From assembly GCA_947479185.1 (NCBI GenBank), contig CANJYY010000002.1, forward strand, positions 1 through 23,647: 23,647 bases of DNA, read 5' to 3'. Within the stretch, counting starts at the first letter, position 1, and each line of letters opens with the position of its first letter. This DNA comes from Caulobacteraceae bacterium (GTDB lineage Bacteria; Pseudomonadota; Alphaproteobacteria; Caulobacterales; Caulobacteraceae). Positions 1 to 8,199 of the stretch are shown here, in pieces. Both the position numbers and the translations under genes were made by a program. The notes below the pieces were generated by a model that had not been told where the DNA came from, did not search any database, and saw nothing but the letters and a program-made list of their open reading frames with translations.

Positions 1-471
1 GATCTCGTCGAGCAGGTCGAAGGGATCGCGGGTCTCGCGGTCGAGCTTGTTGATGAAGGTGACGATGGGGATGTCGCGCAGGCGGCAGACTTCGAACAGC
101 TTCAGGGTCTGGGGCTCGATACCCTTGGCGGCGTCCAGCACCATGATGGCGGCGTCGGCGGCGGTCAGCGTGCGGTAGGTGTCTTCCGAGAAATCCTCGT
201 GGCCCGGGGTGTCCAGCAGGTTGAACATCAGGCCGTCGTGGTCGAACGTCATCACCGAGGCGCTGACCGAGATGCCGCGCTCGCGCTCGATCTTCATCCA
301 GTCCGACCGCGTGCGGCGGTTCTCGCCCCGCGCGCGCACCGCGCCGGCCGCCCGGATGGCCCCGCCGGCCAGCAGCAGGTTCTCGGTCAGGGTCGTCTTG
401 CCGGCGTCAGGGTGACTGATGATGGCGAAGGTGCGCCGGCGCGCGGCTTCAAGGGCGGTGGCGTTGGACAT
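1..471 (-). CDS. prfC: Peptide chain release factor 3 (RF3), N-terminal part, runs off the window
   Basis: This is a translational GTPase that recycles RF1/RF2 from the ribosome after termination. Only the first 157 residues are inside the window; the rest lies to the left. The GTPase motifs are all visible: G1 at residues 20-27 (HPDAGKTT), the switch region RGIS at 66-69 region, G3 at 87-91 (DTPGH) and G4 at 141-144 (NKLD). The stretches [24 protein letters not shown] and DAAKGIE are characteristic of RF3 and separate it from EF-G and LepA. The start is the ATG at 471, followed by [17 protein letters not shown], which aligns with the usual RF3 N-terminus. No good Shine-Dalgarno sequence precedes it. 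It lies 33 bases downstream of the HExxH gene in the same orientation, so co-transcription is possible. Confidence 0.95.
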   Translation of the reverse strand, partial: MSNATALEAARRRTFAIISHPDAGKTTLTENLLLAGGAIRAAGAVRARGENRRTRSDWMKIERERGISVSASVMTFDHDGLMFNLLDTPGHEDFSEDTYRTLTAADAAIMVLDAAKGIEPQTLKLFEVCRLRDIPIVTFINKLDRETRDPFDLLDEI

Positions 472-504
472 GGCGGCGGGAGGTAGCGGTCCCGGCCGCG
501 CTTG

Positions 505-2052
505 TCACCTGTCCGTGGCGTCCTCTCCCTCGCTCGGGCCGACCGCATCGACCGCCTGGCCCGCCCGCGCCTGGGCGATCAGGCGACCCGCCGCCTGGGC
601 CAGTCCCCCGCCGTGCGGGCTGTTGGCCAGTGGGGTGAGCAGGATGATGGCCTCGTCGAAACGCCTGCGCTTCATCAGGCCGCGCGCCGCGCCGACCGTC
701 ACCGGCGCGACCTGCGGCGCCAGCGCGTGGGCCTTGAGCAGCACCGCCAGGGTGTTGTCGGAGGGATAGTCGACGTCGACCGACCGCGCCTGGGCGTAGT
801 CGTAGAGGATCTGGTAGCGGTTGCCGTCCAGCGCGAAGGCCTTGCCCAGCCAGGGCCGGGCCTGGGTGTAGAACTCCACCCGGCGCGCGGGGTCCGCCTG
901 ACCAGCGAACAGCCGGCTGAGCGCCATCAGCCAGGCCGCGTCGACGTCCGTGGCGTCGGCCGCGAACCGGCGCTGGAGGATCACCTCGCCCGCCGCCCGG
1001 TCGCCGAAGGAGATCTCGGCCCGCGCCAGGGTCAGGTCGGCCAGGCGATCCCCCGGGAATCGGGCGGCGCGGGTGCGGATGAGTTTGAGGAACTCGGCCT
1101 GCTCACCGACCGTCACGCCGCTCTTCAGACGCTGGTTCTCCAGCAGCAGGTCGTCCGCCGACGCCGGCAGGGTCGACAGGGCGATGCCGGCCGCCGGCCG
1201 TTCGGGGCGGGGATAGCGGATGCCCGGCGTCGCCCTGGCGTAGGCCTTGAGCGTCGCCTGGGCCGTGACCAGGTCGGTTCCGATCGCCGTCTCGAGCGCC
1301 TTGACCGGGTCCTCGCCGCGGCCAACGGCCCGCAGGTACTCGCCGAGCCGCGCCTTCCGGGCCGGATCGCTGAGCATGTAGTGGGTCAGCAGCCAGGACT
1401 GGCCGTAGTAGATGCCGATGATCTTGCGTCCCGCCTCACCCGACCGGATCGGCGCGGCCATGCCCGCGATCTGCGACAGGGGCAGCCAGGTTTCGTTCGC
1501 AAGACTCCGCGCCCGGCCCGGCGGCAAGCCGCCGACCTCGATGCGATCGGCCTCGAAATGCGTCGCGCCGAAATAGTCGGCGTAGCCCTCGACCAGCCAG
1601 GCCGGATAGGCGGCGCTGAAGTTCTGCAGCATGAAGTGGTGGACGTATTCATGGAACAGGAACCGCCGCCCCTGGTCGGCGCCGGTTTCGCCGCGGATGG
1701 CCACAGCGTAGATGTCGCCGAGGTTGGCCCGATAGATGCCGGCCAGGCCCTCGTGGGTCGTCGGCAAGACGCGGCCGATATCGCGTTCGCCGCCGACGAG
1801 ATAGATGTCCAGCTTCCGCGCCGGCGCCGCGGCGGGATCCATTCCATGGGCGGCGCGCAGCAGGGCGTCGAAGTCTTCCAGGTCAGCGGCGTAGCGGCGC
1901 AGGCCGGCCTCGGGACCGTCGCTGTAGAGCACGAAGTGGCGGGTCTCGGCGCGCAGCCAGCGGGCCTGGGCCTCCGGGGCCGCCCAGCCGGCGGCCACCA
2001 GGGTTCCGAGGACCAGCGCGGCGAGGCCGCGGACGAACTGCAACGGCGACAT
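505..2052 (-). CDS. Secreted HExxH metallopeptidase-like protein with helical repeats (paralogue 1)
   Basis: A 515-residue protein of unknown substrate. Residues 1-30 form a signal peptide ending in AQA, so it is probably periplasmic. The putative zinc site is H134-E135-x-x-H138 (HEYVHH) with a likely third ligand E155 in LVEGYADYFG, an arrangement like the DUF1570/peptidase MA-like gluzincins. The C-terminal 250 or so residues are Ala/Leu-rich and look like TPR-type helical repeats. I chose the ATG at 2052 because GGAGA lies 10 nt upstream and the signal peptide begins there; a TTG at 2079 would add nine residues. It is a tandem paralogue of the gene at 2108-3601: both share KWLRAE/RWLRAE, the HEYxHHFMLQNF block and a NSPHGG motif near the C-terminus. 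Family and fold are inferred; the peptidase activity is unproven. Confidence 0.82.
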   Translation of the reverse strand: MSPLQFVRGLAALVLGTLVAAGWAAPEAQARWLRAETRHFVLYSDGPEAGLRRYAADLEDFDALLRAAHGMDPAAAPARKLDIYLVGGERDIGRVLPTTHEGLAGIYRANLGDIYAVAIRGETGADQGRRFLFHEYVHHFMLQNFSAAYPAWLVEGYADYFGATHFEADRIEVGGLPPGRARSLANETWLPLSQIAGMAAPIRSGEAGRKIIGIYYGQSWLLTHYMLSDPARKARLGEYLRAVGRGEDPVKALETAIGTDLVTAQATLKAYARATPGIRYPRPERPAAGIALSTLPASADDLLLENQRLKSGVTVGEQAEFLKLIRTRAARFPGDRLADLTLARAEISFGDRAAGEVILQRRFAADATDVDAAWLMALSRLFAGQADPARRVEFYTQARPWLGKAFALDGNRYQILYDYAQARSVDVDYPSDNTLAVLLKAHALAPQVAPVTVGAARGLMKRRRFDEAIILLTPLANSPHGGGLAQAAGRLIAQARAGQAVDAVGPSEGEDATDR

Positions 2053-2107
2053 GTCGATCCGGTCTCCAGACGCACCCAACGGCCGGTCTCCGCCGCGCGG
2101 GTCAGCC

Positions 2108-3601
2108 TTATCCCGCAGCCAGGGCCGCCTGGACCCGTTTCATCATCTCGCGGGCCTTGTCCACCACCTCGCCGCCGTGCGGACTGTTGACCAGCGGTTT
2201 GAGCAGGGCCTCGGCCTCCCGCCAGTGCCGTCGCGCGATCAGCACCTGGACCAGTTCGAACCGCAGGCTGTCGACCTGGGGCGCCCGCTTGTAGGCGTTG
2301 ATCAGCAGGGCCTGGGTTTCCGTCGTCGGAAAGCCGGGCTCGCCATACCGCGCCTGGGCATAGGCGTAGAGGACGCGGTAGTCGTTCGGCGCCAGCTGGG
2401 CCGCGCGCTGCAGGAGCGCCCGGGCGCCGTCCCTGAGCGCACCGGACTTGTCTTCGTCCTTTTCCGCCCTGGCCTGATCGATCAGGTGGTCCCCAAGCAC
2501 GAACATCGCTTCCACATCGTCGGGGTGGGCCTTGATCCAGTCTTCCAGCAGGGCCCGCCCCTTGACGGGGTCACCGAGCTCCAGCTCGGTCTGGCCCAGG
2601 GCAAGGGTCGCTAGCTGGTCGTCAGGGAAGCGGGCCGCCCGGGCGCGGATCATCGCCGGATAGCCGGGATCGGCGTCCTTGAAGTAGTGCGCGACCAGTT
2701 CGAGCCGGTCGAGCAGCAGCGCGTCCGCCGAGGGCGGCAGCGCCGTGATCGTGATCGGCGGCACGGTCACCGTCGTGCGCCTGAACTGGGTGTAGACCAG
2801 TCCGGTCTTCATGTACTTGCGCAGCGCCAGGTCGAGGGCGTCGGTCGACATCCCGGTCGCCGTGACCATGGCCTCCACCGGATCGGCCCCGCGGGCGACC
2901 GCGCTGGCATAGGCCTGGAACTGTTTGAACCGCTGCGGGTCGCTCATCAGGTAGTGGGTCAGCAGCCAGGACTCCGCGTAGAAGTCGCTCCAGGATGCGC
3001 CCTTCGGGCCCCGTTTGTTGGCCAGCACATCGGCGACGTTCAGCCACTTGCCGGTGAGCAGTTCGGTCGACCGCCAGGTGTTGACCCGACCGACCTCGAC
3101 GAACTGGTCGGTGATCCGCGTCATGCTGTAATATTCGGCGTAACCCTCGACCATCCAGGCCGGATAGGCGTTGGGGAAGTTCTGCAGCATGAAATGGTGC
3201 GTGTACTCGTGGCGGATCGTCACCGAGTCATCGTTCCCGGAGGCGGACTCCAGGACCGCCACGGCGAAGGTGTCCGCCCCGCCCGGGCTGTAATAGCCGG
3301 CCACCGCGTCGCCCGCCCCGTTCCAGGTTCGCTTCAGATCATCGCGGTCCCGCACCAGATAGATCGGCAGCTTGCGGGGCGGCGCGCCGTTCTCCGGCAG
3401 GCCATGCCGCAGGCGAAGCGTCGTATCGAACGTCTCCATCTGGATGACGTATTCGCGCAGCACGCTCTCGCCGCGGTCGCTGTAGACGATGAAGCGCGGG
3501 CTTTCCGCCCGCAGCCACTTCGCCTGCGCCACGCCCGGCGAAAGCAGCAGCAGCCCCAGGGCGGCGAGCATGGCTCCGCCCCAACGGTACGATCCCGGCA
3601 T
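2108..3601 (-). CDS. Secreted HExxH metallopeptidase-like protein with helical repeats (paralogue 2)
   Basis: A 497-residue protein with a signal peptide (residues 1-27, ending VAQA) and a predicted exported location. The zinc-peptidase motif is H131-E132-x-x-H135 (HEYTHH), followed 17 residues later by E152 in the MVEGYAEYYS segment. The C-terminal half contains repeated LALGQTELELGD-, MFVLGDHLI- and LYAYAQARYG-type helices, consistent with TPRs. The start is the ATG at 3601, with GAGGGGACA a few bases upstream. It lies 55 bases before its tandem paralogue, which suggests an operon formed by local duplication. Both copies keep the motif residues, so neither looks decayed. The peptidase MA-like assignment rests on motif and architecture only. 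Confidence 0.84.
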   Translation of the reverse strand: MPGSYRWGGAMLAALGLLLLSPGVAQAKWLRAESPRFIVYSDRGESVLREYVIQMETFDTTLRLRHGLPENGAPPRKLPIYLVRDRDDLKRTWNGAGDAVAGYYSPGGADTFAVAVLESASGNDDSVTIRHEYTHHFMLQNFPNAYPAWMVEGYAEYYSMTRITDQFVEVGRVNTWRSTELLTGKWLNVADVLANKRGPKGASWSDFYAESWLLTHYLMSDPQRFKQFQAYASAVARGADPVEAMVTATGMSTDALDLALRKYMKTGLVYTQFRRTTVTVPPITITALPPSADALLLDRLELVAHYFKDADPGYPAMIRARAARFPDDQLATLALGQTELELGDPVKGRALLEDWIKAHPDDVEAMFVLGDHLIDQARAEKDEDKSGALRDGARALLQRAAQLAPNDYRVLYAYAQARYGEPGFPTTETQALLINAYKRAPQVDSLRFELVQVLIARRHWREAEALLKPLVNSPHGGEVVDKAREMMKRVQAALAAG

Positions 3602-3700
3602 CGCCTGTCCCCCTCACGCGCCCACGGCAGCACGTGAGGTTAAGCCCGGCCGGTTTGGGCCGTAAAGGTTGAGTCGTCCGCGGCGCGAATAATCCTCGCG

Positions 3701-4081
3701 TCAGGCGGCGAGGCGGCGCCAGACCTGGCGGTCTGCCTCGACGGTCGTCAGGCCGCCGTGCTTCTGGCGCTCATAGAGCAGGCTCATCACCTCGAAGCCG
3801 ATCTGGCAGTAGCGGGACTGCACCTGGTCGAGCGGACAGCCGACGGCGGTGGCGACGAACAGGGCGGCATTGATCTCCGGCGTCTTGGCGACGATCAGGG
3901 CGGCAAGCCGTTCGGCGCGCTCCAGATCATGGTGCGGCAGCATGGGATCCTCGGAGAACAGCTCCGCGCCGAGGCTGTCGACGAACTTGTGCGTCAGCCG
4001 TGCGAACCGGCGCGCGGCCACGGGTGGCGCGAGGCTCAGCGCGTCGAGATTCAGCACGACGTCGTTCATCAGGAAAAGCAT
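3701..4081 (-). CDS. Small conserved-looking protein of unknown function
   Basis: A 126-residue protein that I do not recognise. It is soluble, with no signal peptide or membrane segment, and mostly helical in appearance (AERLAALIVAK, INAALFVATAVG). One Cys sits in VGCPLDQVQSRYC and a second closes that segment. Coding character is supported by an uninterrupted frame and by its fit between flanking same-strand genes. Start choice is uncertain: ATG 4081 gives MLFLMNDVV, and ATG 4069 would remove four residues; neither has a clear Shine-Dalgarno. A near-palindromic TTAA element lies about 80-100 bases upstream. Confidence 0.65.
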   Translation of the reverse strand: MLFLMNDVVLNLDALSLAPPVAARRFARLTHKFVDSLGAELFSEDPMLPHHDLERAERLAALIVAKTPEINAALFVATAVGCPLDQVQSRYCQIGFEVMSLLYERQKHGGLTTVEADRQVWRRLAA

Positions 4082-4132
4082 GAAGGGGTACAGCCGGGCC
4101 GCAGGAAAAGTAGACGCTCCCCTATGGCCCGC

Positions 4133-4149
4133 CCGGACTTTCGGTCCGG
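4133..4149 (-). terminator. Weak hairpin after the DUF1491 gene
   Basis: CCGGAC and GTCCGG form a 6-bp stem around a 5-base loop, about 25 bases beyond the DUF1491 stop codon. There is no T-tract on the minus strand, so terminator function is doubtful. Confidence 0.25.
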
Positions 4150-4160
4150 TGTAGAAAGGC

Positions 4161-4180
4161 GGTTAACGTCGCCGTTAACC
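4161..4180. promoter_or_regulatory. GTTAAC inverted repeat (CtrA-box-like, 8-nt spacing)
   Basis: Arms GGTTAACG and CGTTAACC are perfectly complementary around a 4-base centre. The two TTAA cores are 8 nt apart, one more than the CtrA consensus TTAA-N7-TTAA. It overlaps the stop codon of the DUF1491 gene and lies about 80-100 bases upstream of the 126-residue gene. A regulatory role is inferred only. Confidence 0.3.
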
Positions 4181-4507
4181 CTGCTCGACGGGCTCGACGA
4201 GGAAGTGCCGGCCTTGCGTATCGTCTATCTCGACGATCCAGACGTCGGGATCGACGCGCAGCGCGCGCTGGGCGTAGGCGTCGAGTTCAGCCTCGTCCTG
4301 CGAGGCGAGCGGCTGCATCCAGACCCGCTCGCCGTCGCCGCGGGTGGCCTCGCTGTAGAGACGGGTGACGCCGGCCCGGCGGTCGACCACCTTGACCAGC
4401 ACCGCGCCGGCGCGCGGATCGCCCTTGCGGATCACCATGGGAAACGCCCCGCCCTGTTCGGCGCGCCGGATGAGGGCGCCCACCCAGATGTCCGTGGAAA
4501 GAAGCAA
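4175..4507 (-). CDS. DUF1491 family protein
   Basis: A protein of about 110 residues matching the alphaproteobacterial DUF1491 family, whose function is unknown. Recognisable blocks are STDIWVGALIRRAEQGG at the N-terminus, the RKGDPRAGAVLVKV strand-turn-strand, and VDPDVWIVEIDDTQGRHFL at the C-terminus. The start is uncertain: a TTG at 4507 gives MLLSTDIW and the usual family length; a GTG at 4540 with AAGGG close before it would add 11 residues. No ATG is available in a sensible place. It is divergent from the secreted-protein gene at 4591, so the 84 bases between them should carry promoters for both. Confidence 0.8.
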   Translation of the reverse strand: MLLSTDIWVGALIRRAEQGGAFPMVIRKGDPRAGAVLVKVVDRRAGVTRLYSEATRGDGERVWMQPLASQDEAELDAYAQRALRVDPDVWIVEIDDTQGRHFLVEPVEQG

Positions 4508-4590
4508 GACCCTACCCGCTAACCGAACCGCAACCCGCACCCCCTTAGGGTGCGCCGGCCTTGTGCAAGCATACGGGAAAAGACGAGACC

Positions 4591-5505
4591 ATGACGAGCC
4601 CGCGCTCAACGACCGCACGTCGATGGCGCCGCGTGCTGCTCGCCACGGCGATCTGCGCCGCGCCGGCCGTCGCCTTCGCCCGCGGCGCCCTCGATCTCTA
4701 CTATGAGCGATCGGTGATGGTGGCGGCGGATGAGCGTTGCCACCTGTTCGATTCCGGCGTGGCCGTGGCGCTGGACGCGGCGCGGGTGCAGGCGCGGGGC
4801 GCCGCCATGCGCGGCGGCTCCAGCGCGGACGCCCTGACCGGCGCCGCCGACCGGGCGCGGGCCAAGGCATGGGCTGTCGATTGCCGTTCACCGGACGTGG
4901 TCACGGCGGCCGACCGGGTGAAGTCCGCGTTCAAGGGCTATTCCCGCATCGCACGGCTGACCTATCCGGGCGACCTGGCCAACTGGGACGCCAACCGCAA
5001 CATTTCCGTCGACGGACCCGTCTGGCGCCTGTCGCAGCCCAGCCGGTTCGGCTGGGACAGCATGGTCTTCGGCATGGGCGGCAAGACCGGCCAGGGCGTG
5101 CTGCTGGCCTCGGCCAGCTTCGCCGACGGCGCCTCGCCCTACGCCGTGCGGCTGGTCATGCGCGACGTGACGCGCACCTCGGGCCCCTATCTCGACCGCC
5201 GCCTGGCCGGCCCCGACGGCCGCATTCCGCTGGCCGGTCGCCTGCCGACGTCAGCCACCCGCGCCTTCTCGGCCGAGGCCCGCAGCCCGGCCTCCACGCG
5301 CCTGGCCCCCGGCGGCGCGAAATCCGCCCTGCTGGTGCGCTTCCCGACCGACGCCGTGCGGGCCCTGACGGCGCTCGATACACGCGAGGCGGTGATGGTG
5401 GAGTTCGTCTTCGCCGGCCGCGAGCGTGACGCCGTTCGCCGGGCCTATGTCGAGGTCGGCGACTTCGCCGCCGGGCTGGCCTTCCTGAAGGTCGACGCCC
5501 GCTAA
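4591..5505 (+). CDS. Exported protein of unknown function
   Basis: A 304-residue protein I cannot assign to a family. Residues 1-30 make a classical signal peptide (RRWRR, then a hydrophobic stretch, then AFA), so it is probably periplasmic. The N-terminal third is Ala-rich and helical (SGVAVALDAARVQARGAAMRGG) with two Cys at 50 and 98 that could form a disulfide. The remainder looks beta-rich (VLLASASFADG, YAVRLVMRDVTRTSGPYLDRR). I use the ATG at 4591; a TTG at 4561 is in frame but would precede the signal peptide with polar residues. Its stop codon overlaps that of the convergent divJ-like gene by 3 bases. Confidence 0.78.
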   Translation: MTSPRSTTARRWRRVLLATAICAAPAVAFARGALDLYYERSVMVAADERCHLFDSGVAVALDAARVQARGAAMRGGSSADALTGAADRARAKAWAVDCRSPDVVTAADRVKSAFKGYSRIARLTYPGDLANWDANRNISVDGPVWRLSQPSRFGWDSMVFGMGGKTGQGVLLASASFADGASPYAVRLVMRDVTRTSGPYLDRRLAGPDGRIPLAGRLPTSATRAFSAEARSPASTRLAPGGAKSALLVRFPTDAVRALTALDTREAVMVEFVFAGRERDAVRRAYVEVGDFAAGLAFLKVDAR

Positions 5506-7205
5506 CGCTGCGGGTTGAAGGCGATCACGTTGTCGCCCAGCGGCGGCGGCGCGCCCCGCTCGGGCCGTTCCAGGACCGGCAGGCGGACGGTGACCGAGGT
5601 GCCCTCGCCCACGGTGCTCTCGATGACCATGTCGCCGCCATGCAGTTCCGCGAACGAGCGCACCAGCGACAGTCCCAGGCCCGTTCCCATCTGGCGGTGG
5701 CTGGCGTCGCCGGCCTGCTCATAGGGCCGGCCCAGCCGCGCCAGATCCTGCGCCGAGATGCCGACGCCCGTATCGGCCACCACGAGTTCGAAGTCGCCGT
5801 CATAGCCCTGGACCGTCACCGTCACCGAGCCGCCCTTCGGGGTGAACTTCAGCGCGTTGGACACGAGGTTCAGCACGATCTGCTTGATCGCCCGGCGATC
5901 GGCATGAACCTCAAGCGCCGCCTGCGGCAACACGCCCCTCAGGCTGACGCCGGCCCCATCGGCCTGGACGCGCAGGAGACGCAGCGCCGCCGAGACCGCC
6001 TCGCGGGCGTCGAATGACTCGCGGGACAGCTCAAAGCGCTCGGCCTCGATCTTGGACATGTCGAGCACGTCGTTGATCAGGTCCAGCAGGTGGCCGCCCG
6101 ACTCGTGGATCAGGTCGCCGTACTCGCTGTACTTGTCCGGCAGCGGCCCGAACATGCGGGCGCGCATGATGTCCGAGAAGCCCATGATGGCGTTCAGCGG
6201 CGTGCGCAGCTCATGGGACATGTTGGCCAGGAAGCGGGCCTTGCCGGCGGCGAGGCTCTCGGCGTCCTGGCGGGCCTGTTCGAGCGAGGCCTGACGATCC
6301 CGCTCGGCCGTGGCGTCACGCATCACGGCCAGGATCAGGTTCTCCTCGACCCGCCGCAGGGTGACGGCGATCCAGCGGTCCATGGCGCCGACGGGGGTGA
6401 AGCCGACCTCGGCCGCGCCATCGGCCGACGCCCTGCGCAGCCCCTCGAGCACGGCGCCGCGGTCGGCTCCCGGCAGGGCCACGGCGCCCAGGCCGATCGC
6501 CTGCAGGGTCTCGCGCGACACGCCGGGCGGCGTGCGGCCGAACATCACCCGCACCCGCCCGTGCGGGTAGAGGGACATGACCAGATGCGGCTGCTCCTCG
6601 AGCACCGCGCGCAGGCGCTCGACTTCGTCATCAAGACGGACTTCGCGGCGATTGACCTGGCGCTCGATCATGATCAGCCCGACGCCGAGGCCAAGGCCGG
6701 TGGTCGTCAGGGCCAGCAGGCCCATCCAGAAGGCGACCATTCCGGTCGGCGGCGGCGGCGTGAACCCGGCCAGGGCCGCGACCGCCGAAACCGCGCCGGC
6801 GACCAGGGCAAGGGCGGCGCTCTCGGCCAGCCGTCGCCCGCCGCCCTGCGCCGCCGCGGCCGCGACCGGGGCCAGGCACCAGGCCGCCAGCGGCCCCGCG
6901 ACGCCGCCGGCGAGACTACAGGCCAGGCCTCCGGCGACCGCCCACAGGATCAGCATGAGGCGGCGGGCGCGGCGAGACTGGTGACGACGCGTCATCAGCG
7001 CCACCGCGGCCGGCAGGCCGCCGACGAACAGCGCCGGGGCTACGGGCCAGAGGGTTTGCGGATAGATGATGGCCAGGATCGCCAGCGTGAGAGCGACAGC
7101 CGACAGCCAGGCGACGAACCAGGCGCGACCATCGCGCGCCAGGTCCGCGTGCGCCGCCGGAGCGACGGCGCCCTTCGGGGCCTCGTCGGACTCGCTATCG
7201 ACCAC
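5502..7205 (-). CDS. divJ: Membrane sensor histidine kinase, DivJ candidate
   Basis: A 567-residue hybrid-less histidine kinase. The N-terminus has about six transmembrane helices (roughly residues 29-48, 52-71, 83-100, 102-119, 128-147, 156-180), then a PAS-like region (about 200-300), a HisKA domain with phosphoacceptor H331 (SHELRTPLNAIMGFSDIM), and a HATPase domain with N446/N450, DTGVGIS at 478-484 and GTGLGL at 507-512. Six helices plus PAS plus HisKA, and near-family length, fit Caulobacter DivJ, the kinase of DivK and PleD that localises to the stalked pole. The HisKA sequence clearly belongs to the PleC/DivJ (PdhS) group. The start is a GTG at 7205 with AGGGG 10 nt upstream. An hdaB gene close by supports the assignment; I recall a similar layout in C. 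crescentus but could not verify it. Confidence 0.72.
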   Translation of the reverse strand: MVDSESDEAPKGAVAPAAHADLARDGRAWFVAWLSAVALTLAILAIIYPQTLWPVAPALFVGGLPAAVALMTRRHQSRRARRLMLILWAVAGGLACSLAGGVAGPLAAWCLAPVAAAAAQGGGRRLAESAALALVAGAVSAVAALAGFTPPPPTGMVAFWMGLLALTTTGLGLGVGLIMIERQVNRREVRLDDEVERLRAVLEEQPHLVMSLYPHGRVRVMFGRTPPGVSRETLQAIGLGAVALPGADRGAVLEGLRRASADGAAEVGFTPVGAMDRWIAVTLRRVEENLILAVMRDATAERDRQASLEQARQDAESLAAGKARFLANMSHELRTPLNAIMGFSDIMRARMFGPLPDKYSEYGDLIHESGGHLLDLINDVLDMSKIEAERFELSRESFDAREAVSAALRLLRVQADGAGVSLRGVLPQAALEVHADRRAIKQIVLNLVSNALKFTPKGGSVTVTVQGYDGDFELVVADTGVGISAQDLARLGRPYEQAGDASHRQMGTGLGLSLVRSFAELHGGDMVIESTVGEGTSVTVRLPVLERPERGAPPPLGDNVIAFNPQR

Positions 7206-7397
7206 TGTCTTTCGTCCCCTCGCTCCATTCAGGAGCCTGACATGAACAGTAGCGGTCCCGGGGCCCCGGCTCCATACCGCTCTCCCCGTGGGCGACGCGA
7301 TAGTCGGGAATGCTCGCCCCGTGACCTGTGGACAGAAACGCATTCGTAAGCGTGTTAGCCCATTTTGGGGATTTCGTTGTTGAGGCCAACCCCGGCC

Positions 7398-8177
7398 ATG
7401 TCCAGGCCCGACCGGCCCCGTGAAGCGTTTCAGGCCGTCGATCCCGAGGATCACGCACGGACGCTGGCCCGCGAGTCCGCCGCGCTCGACGACGCCAGGC
7501 GGGCCTTCCTGCGCACCGTAAGCCACGAACTCCGGACACCGCTGAACGCCATCATCGGATTTTCCGAGATTCTGACCGGTGAGCTCTACGGCCCGCTCGG
7601 CGCCCCGCAGTATCGCGAGTACGCCGAGCACGTGCGCCAGAGCGGCTACCGACTGCTGCGGCTGGTCAACCAGGTGCTTGAGGTGGCCGGGCTGTCGGGC
7701 AAGGCGATCGACCTGTCGCTCGAGCCCCAGCCCCTGGATCATGTTCTGGATGACGTGCGCGACCGGCTGCGGGAAGACCTGCGGGCGACCGGGGCGCGGA
7801 TCGTCGTCCACGACGCGGACCGGCTGCCCGCCGTGCTGGCCGACGCCAAGGGTCTGCGCACCCTGCTGTTCAACCTGATGCAGAACGCGCTGCTGCACGG
7901 CGGCGCGGCCGGCCTGGTCGAGGTTCTCGTCCGCCGCCACGGCGACCGGGTCGAGATCGAGGTGCGCGATCATGGCGACGGCTTTGATCAAGCCGATCTG
8001 CCGCGCCTGCTGGCGCCGTTCGAACTGGGCCAGGACGCGCAGATCAAGACCAGTCGCGGGGCCGGGCTGGGCCTGCCCATCGCCCGGCTGCTGGCGGAGT
8101 CGATGAACGGCCATCTGACGCTGTCTTCGGCGCCGGGACACGGCCTGTCCGCCGTGGCGACCTTGCCCGCCGCCTGA
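7398..8177 (+). CDS. Small soluble PdhS-type histidine kinase
   Basis: A 259-residue cytosolic histidine kinase consisting of only a short N-terminal helix, a HisKA domain (H43 in SHELRTPLNAIIGFSEIL) and a HATPase domain (N159/N163, DHGDGF at 191-196, GAGLGL at 221-226). There is no transmembrane segment, PAS or receiver domain, and no response regulator nearby. The first HisKA helix is very like that of PleC/DivJ kinases. The second helix diverges (QVLEVAGLSGKAIDL in place of the usual NDVLDMSKIEAG), so partner choice may differ. The ATG at 7398 is preceded by GAGG at a long distance; a TTG at 7365 would add 11 residues. It is transcribed divergently from the divJ candidate, and sufE starts 22 bases downstream. 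Confidence 0.88.
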   Translation: MSRPDRPREAFQAVDPEDHARTLARESAALDDARRAFLRTVSHELRTPLNAIIGFSEILTGELYGPLGAPQYREYAEHVRQSGYRLLRLVNQVLEVAGLSGKAIDLSLEPQPLDHVLDDVRDRLREDLRATGARIVVHDADRLPAVLADAKGLRTLLFNLMQNALLHGGAAGLVEVLVRRHGDRVEIEVRDHGDGFDQADLPRLLAPFELGQDAQIKTSRGAGLGLPIARLLAESMNGHLTLSSAPGHGLSAVATLPAA

Positions 8178-8199
8178 CGGAGCCCTAAGTGCCCGACGC

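Noticed and set aside
502..2190. 562-codon plus-strand open frame over the first HExxH gene
   Set aside because: It is antisense to a gene with a signal peptide and zinc motif and has no recognisable domain.
7251..7281. GC palindrome CCGGGGCCCCGG inside AGCGGT/ACCGCT arms between the two kinase genes
   Set aside because: Short GC-only palindromes are frequent at this base composition and there is no supporting context.
7326..7336. DnaA-box-like TGTGGACAG in the divJ/kinase intergenic region
   Set aside because: Two mismatches from the consensus and isolated, so no better than chance.
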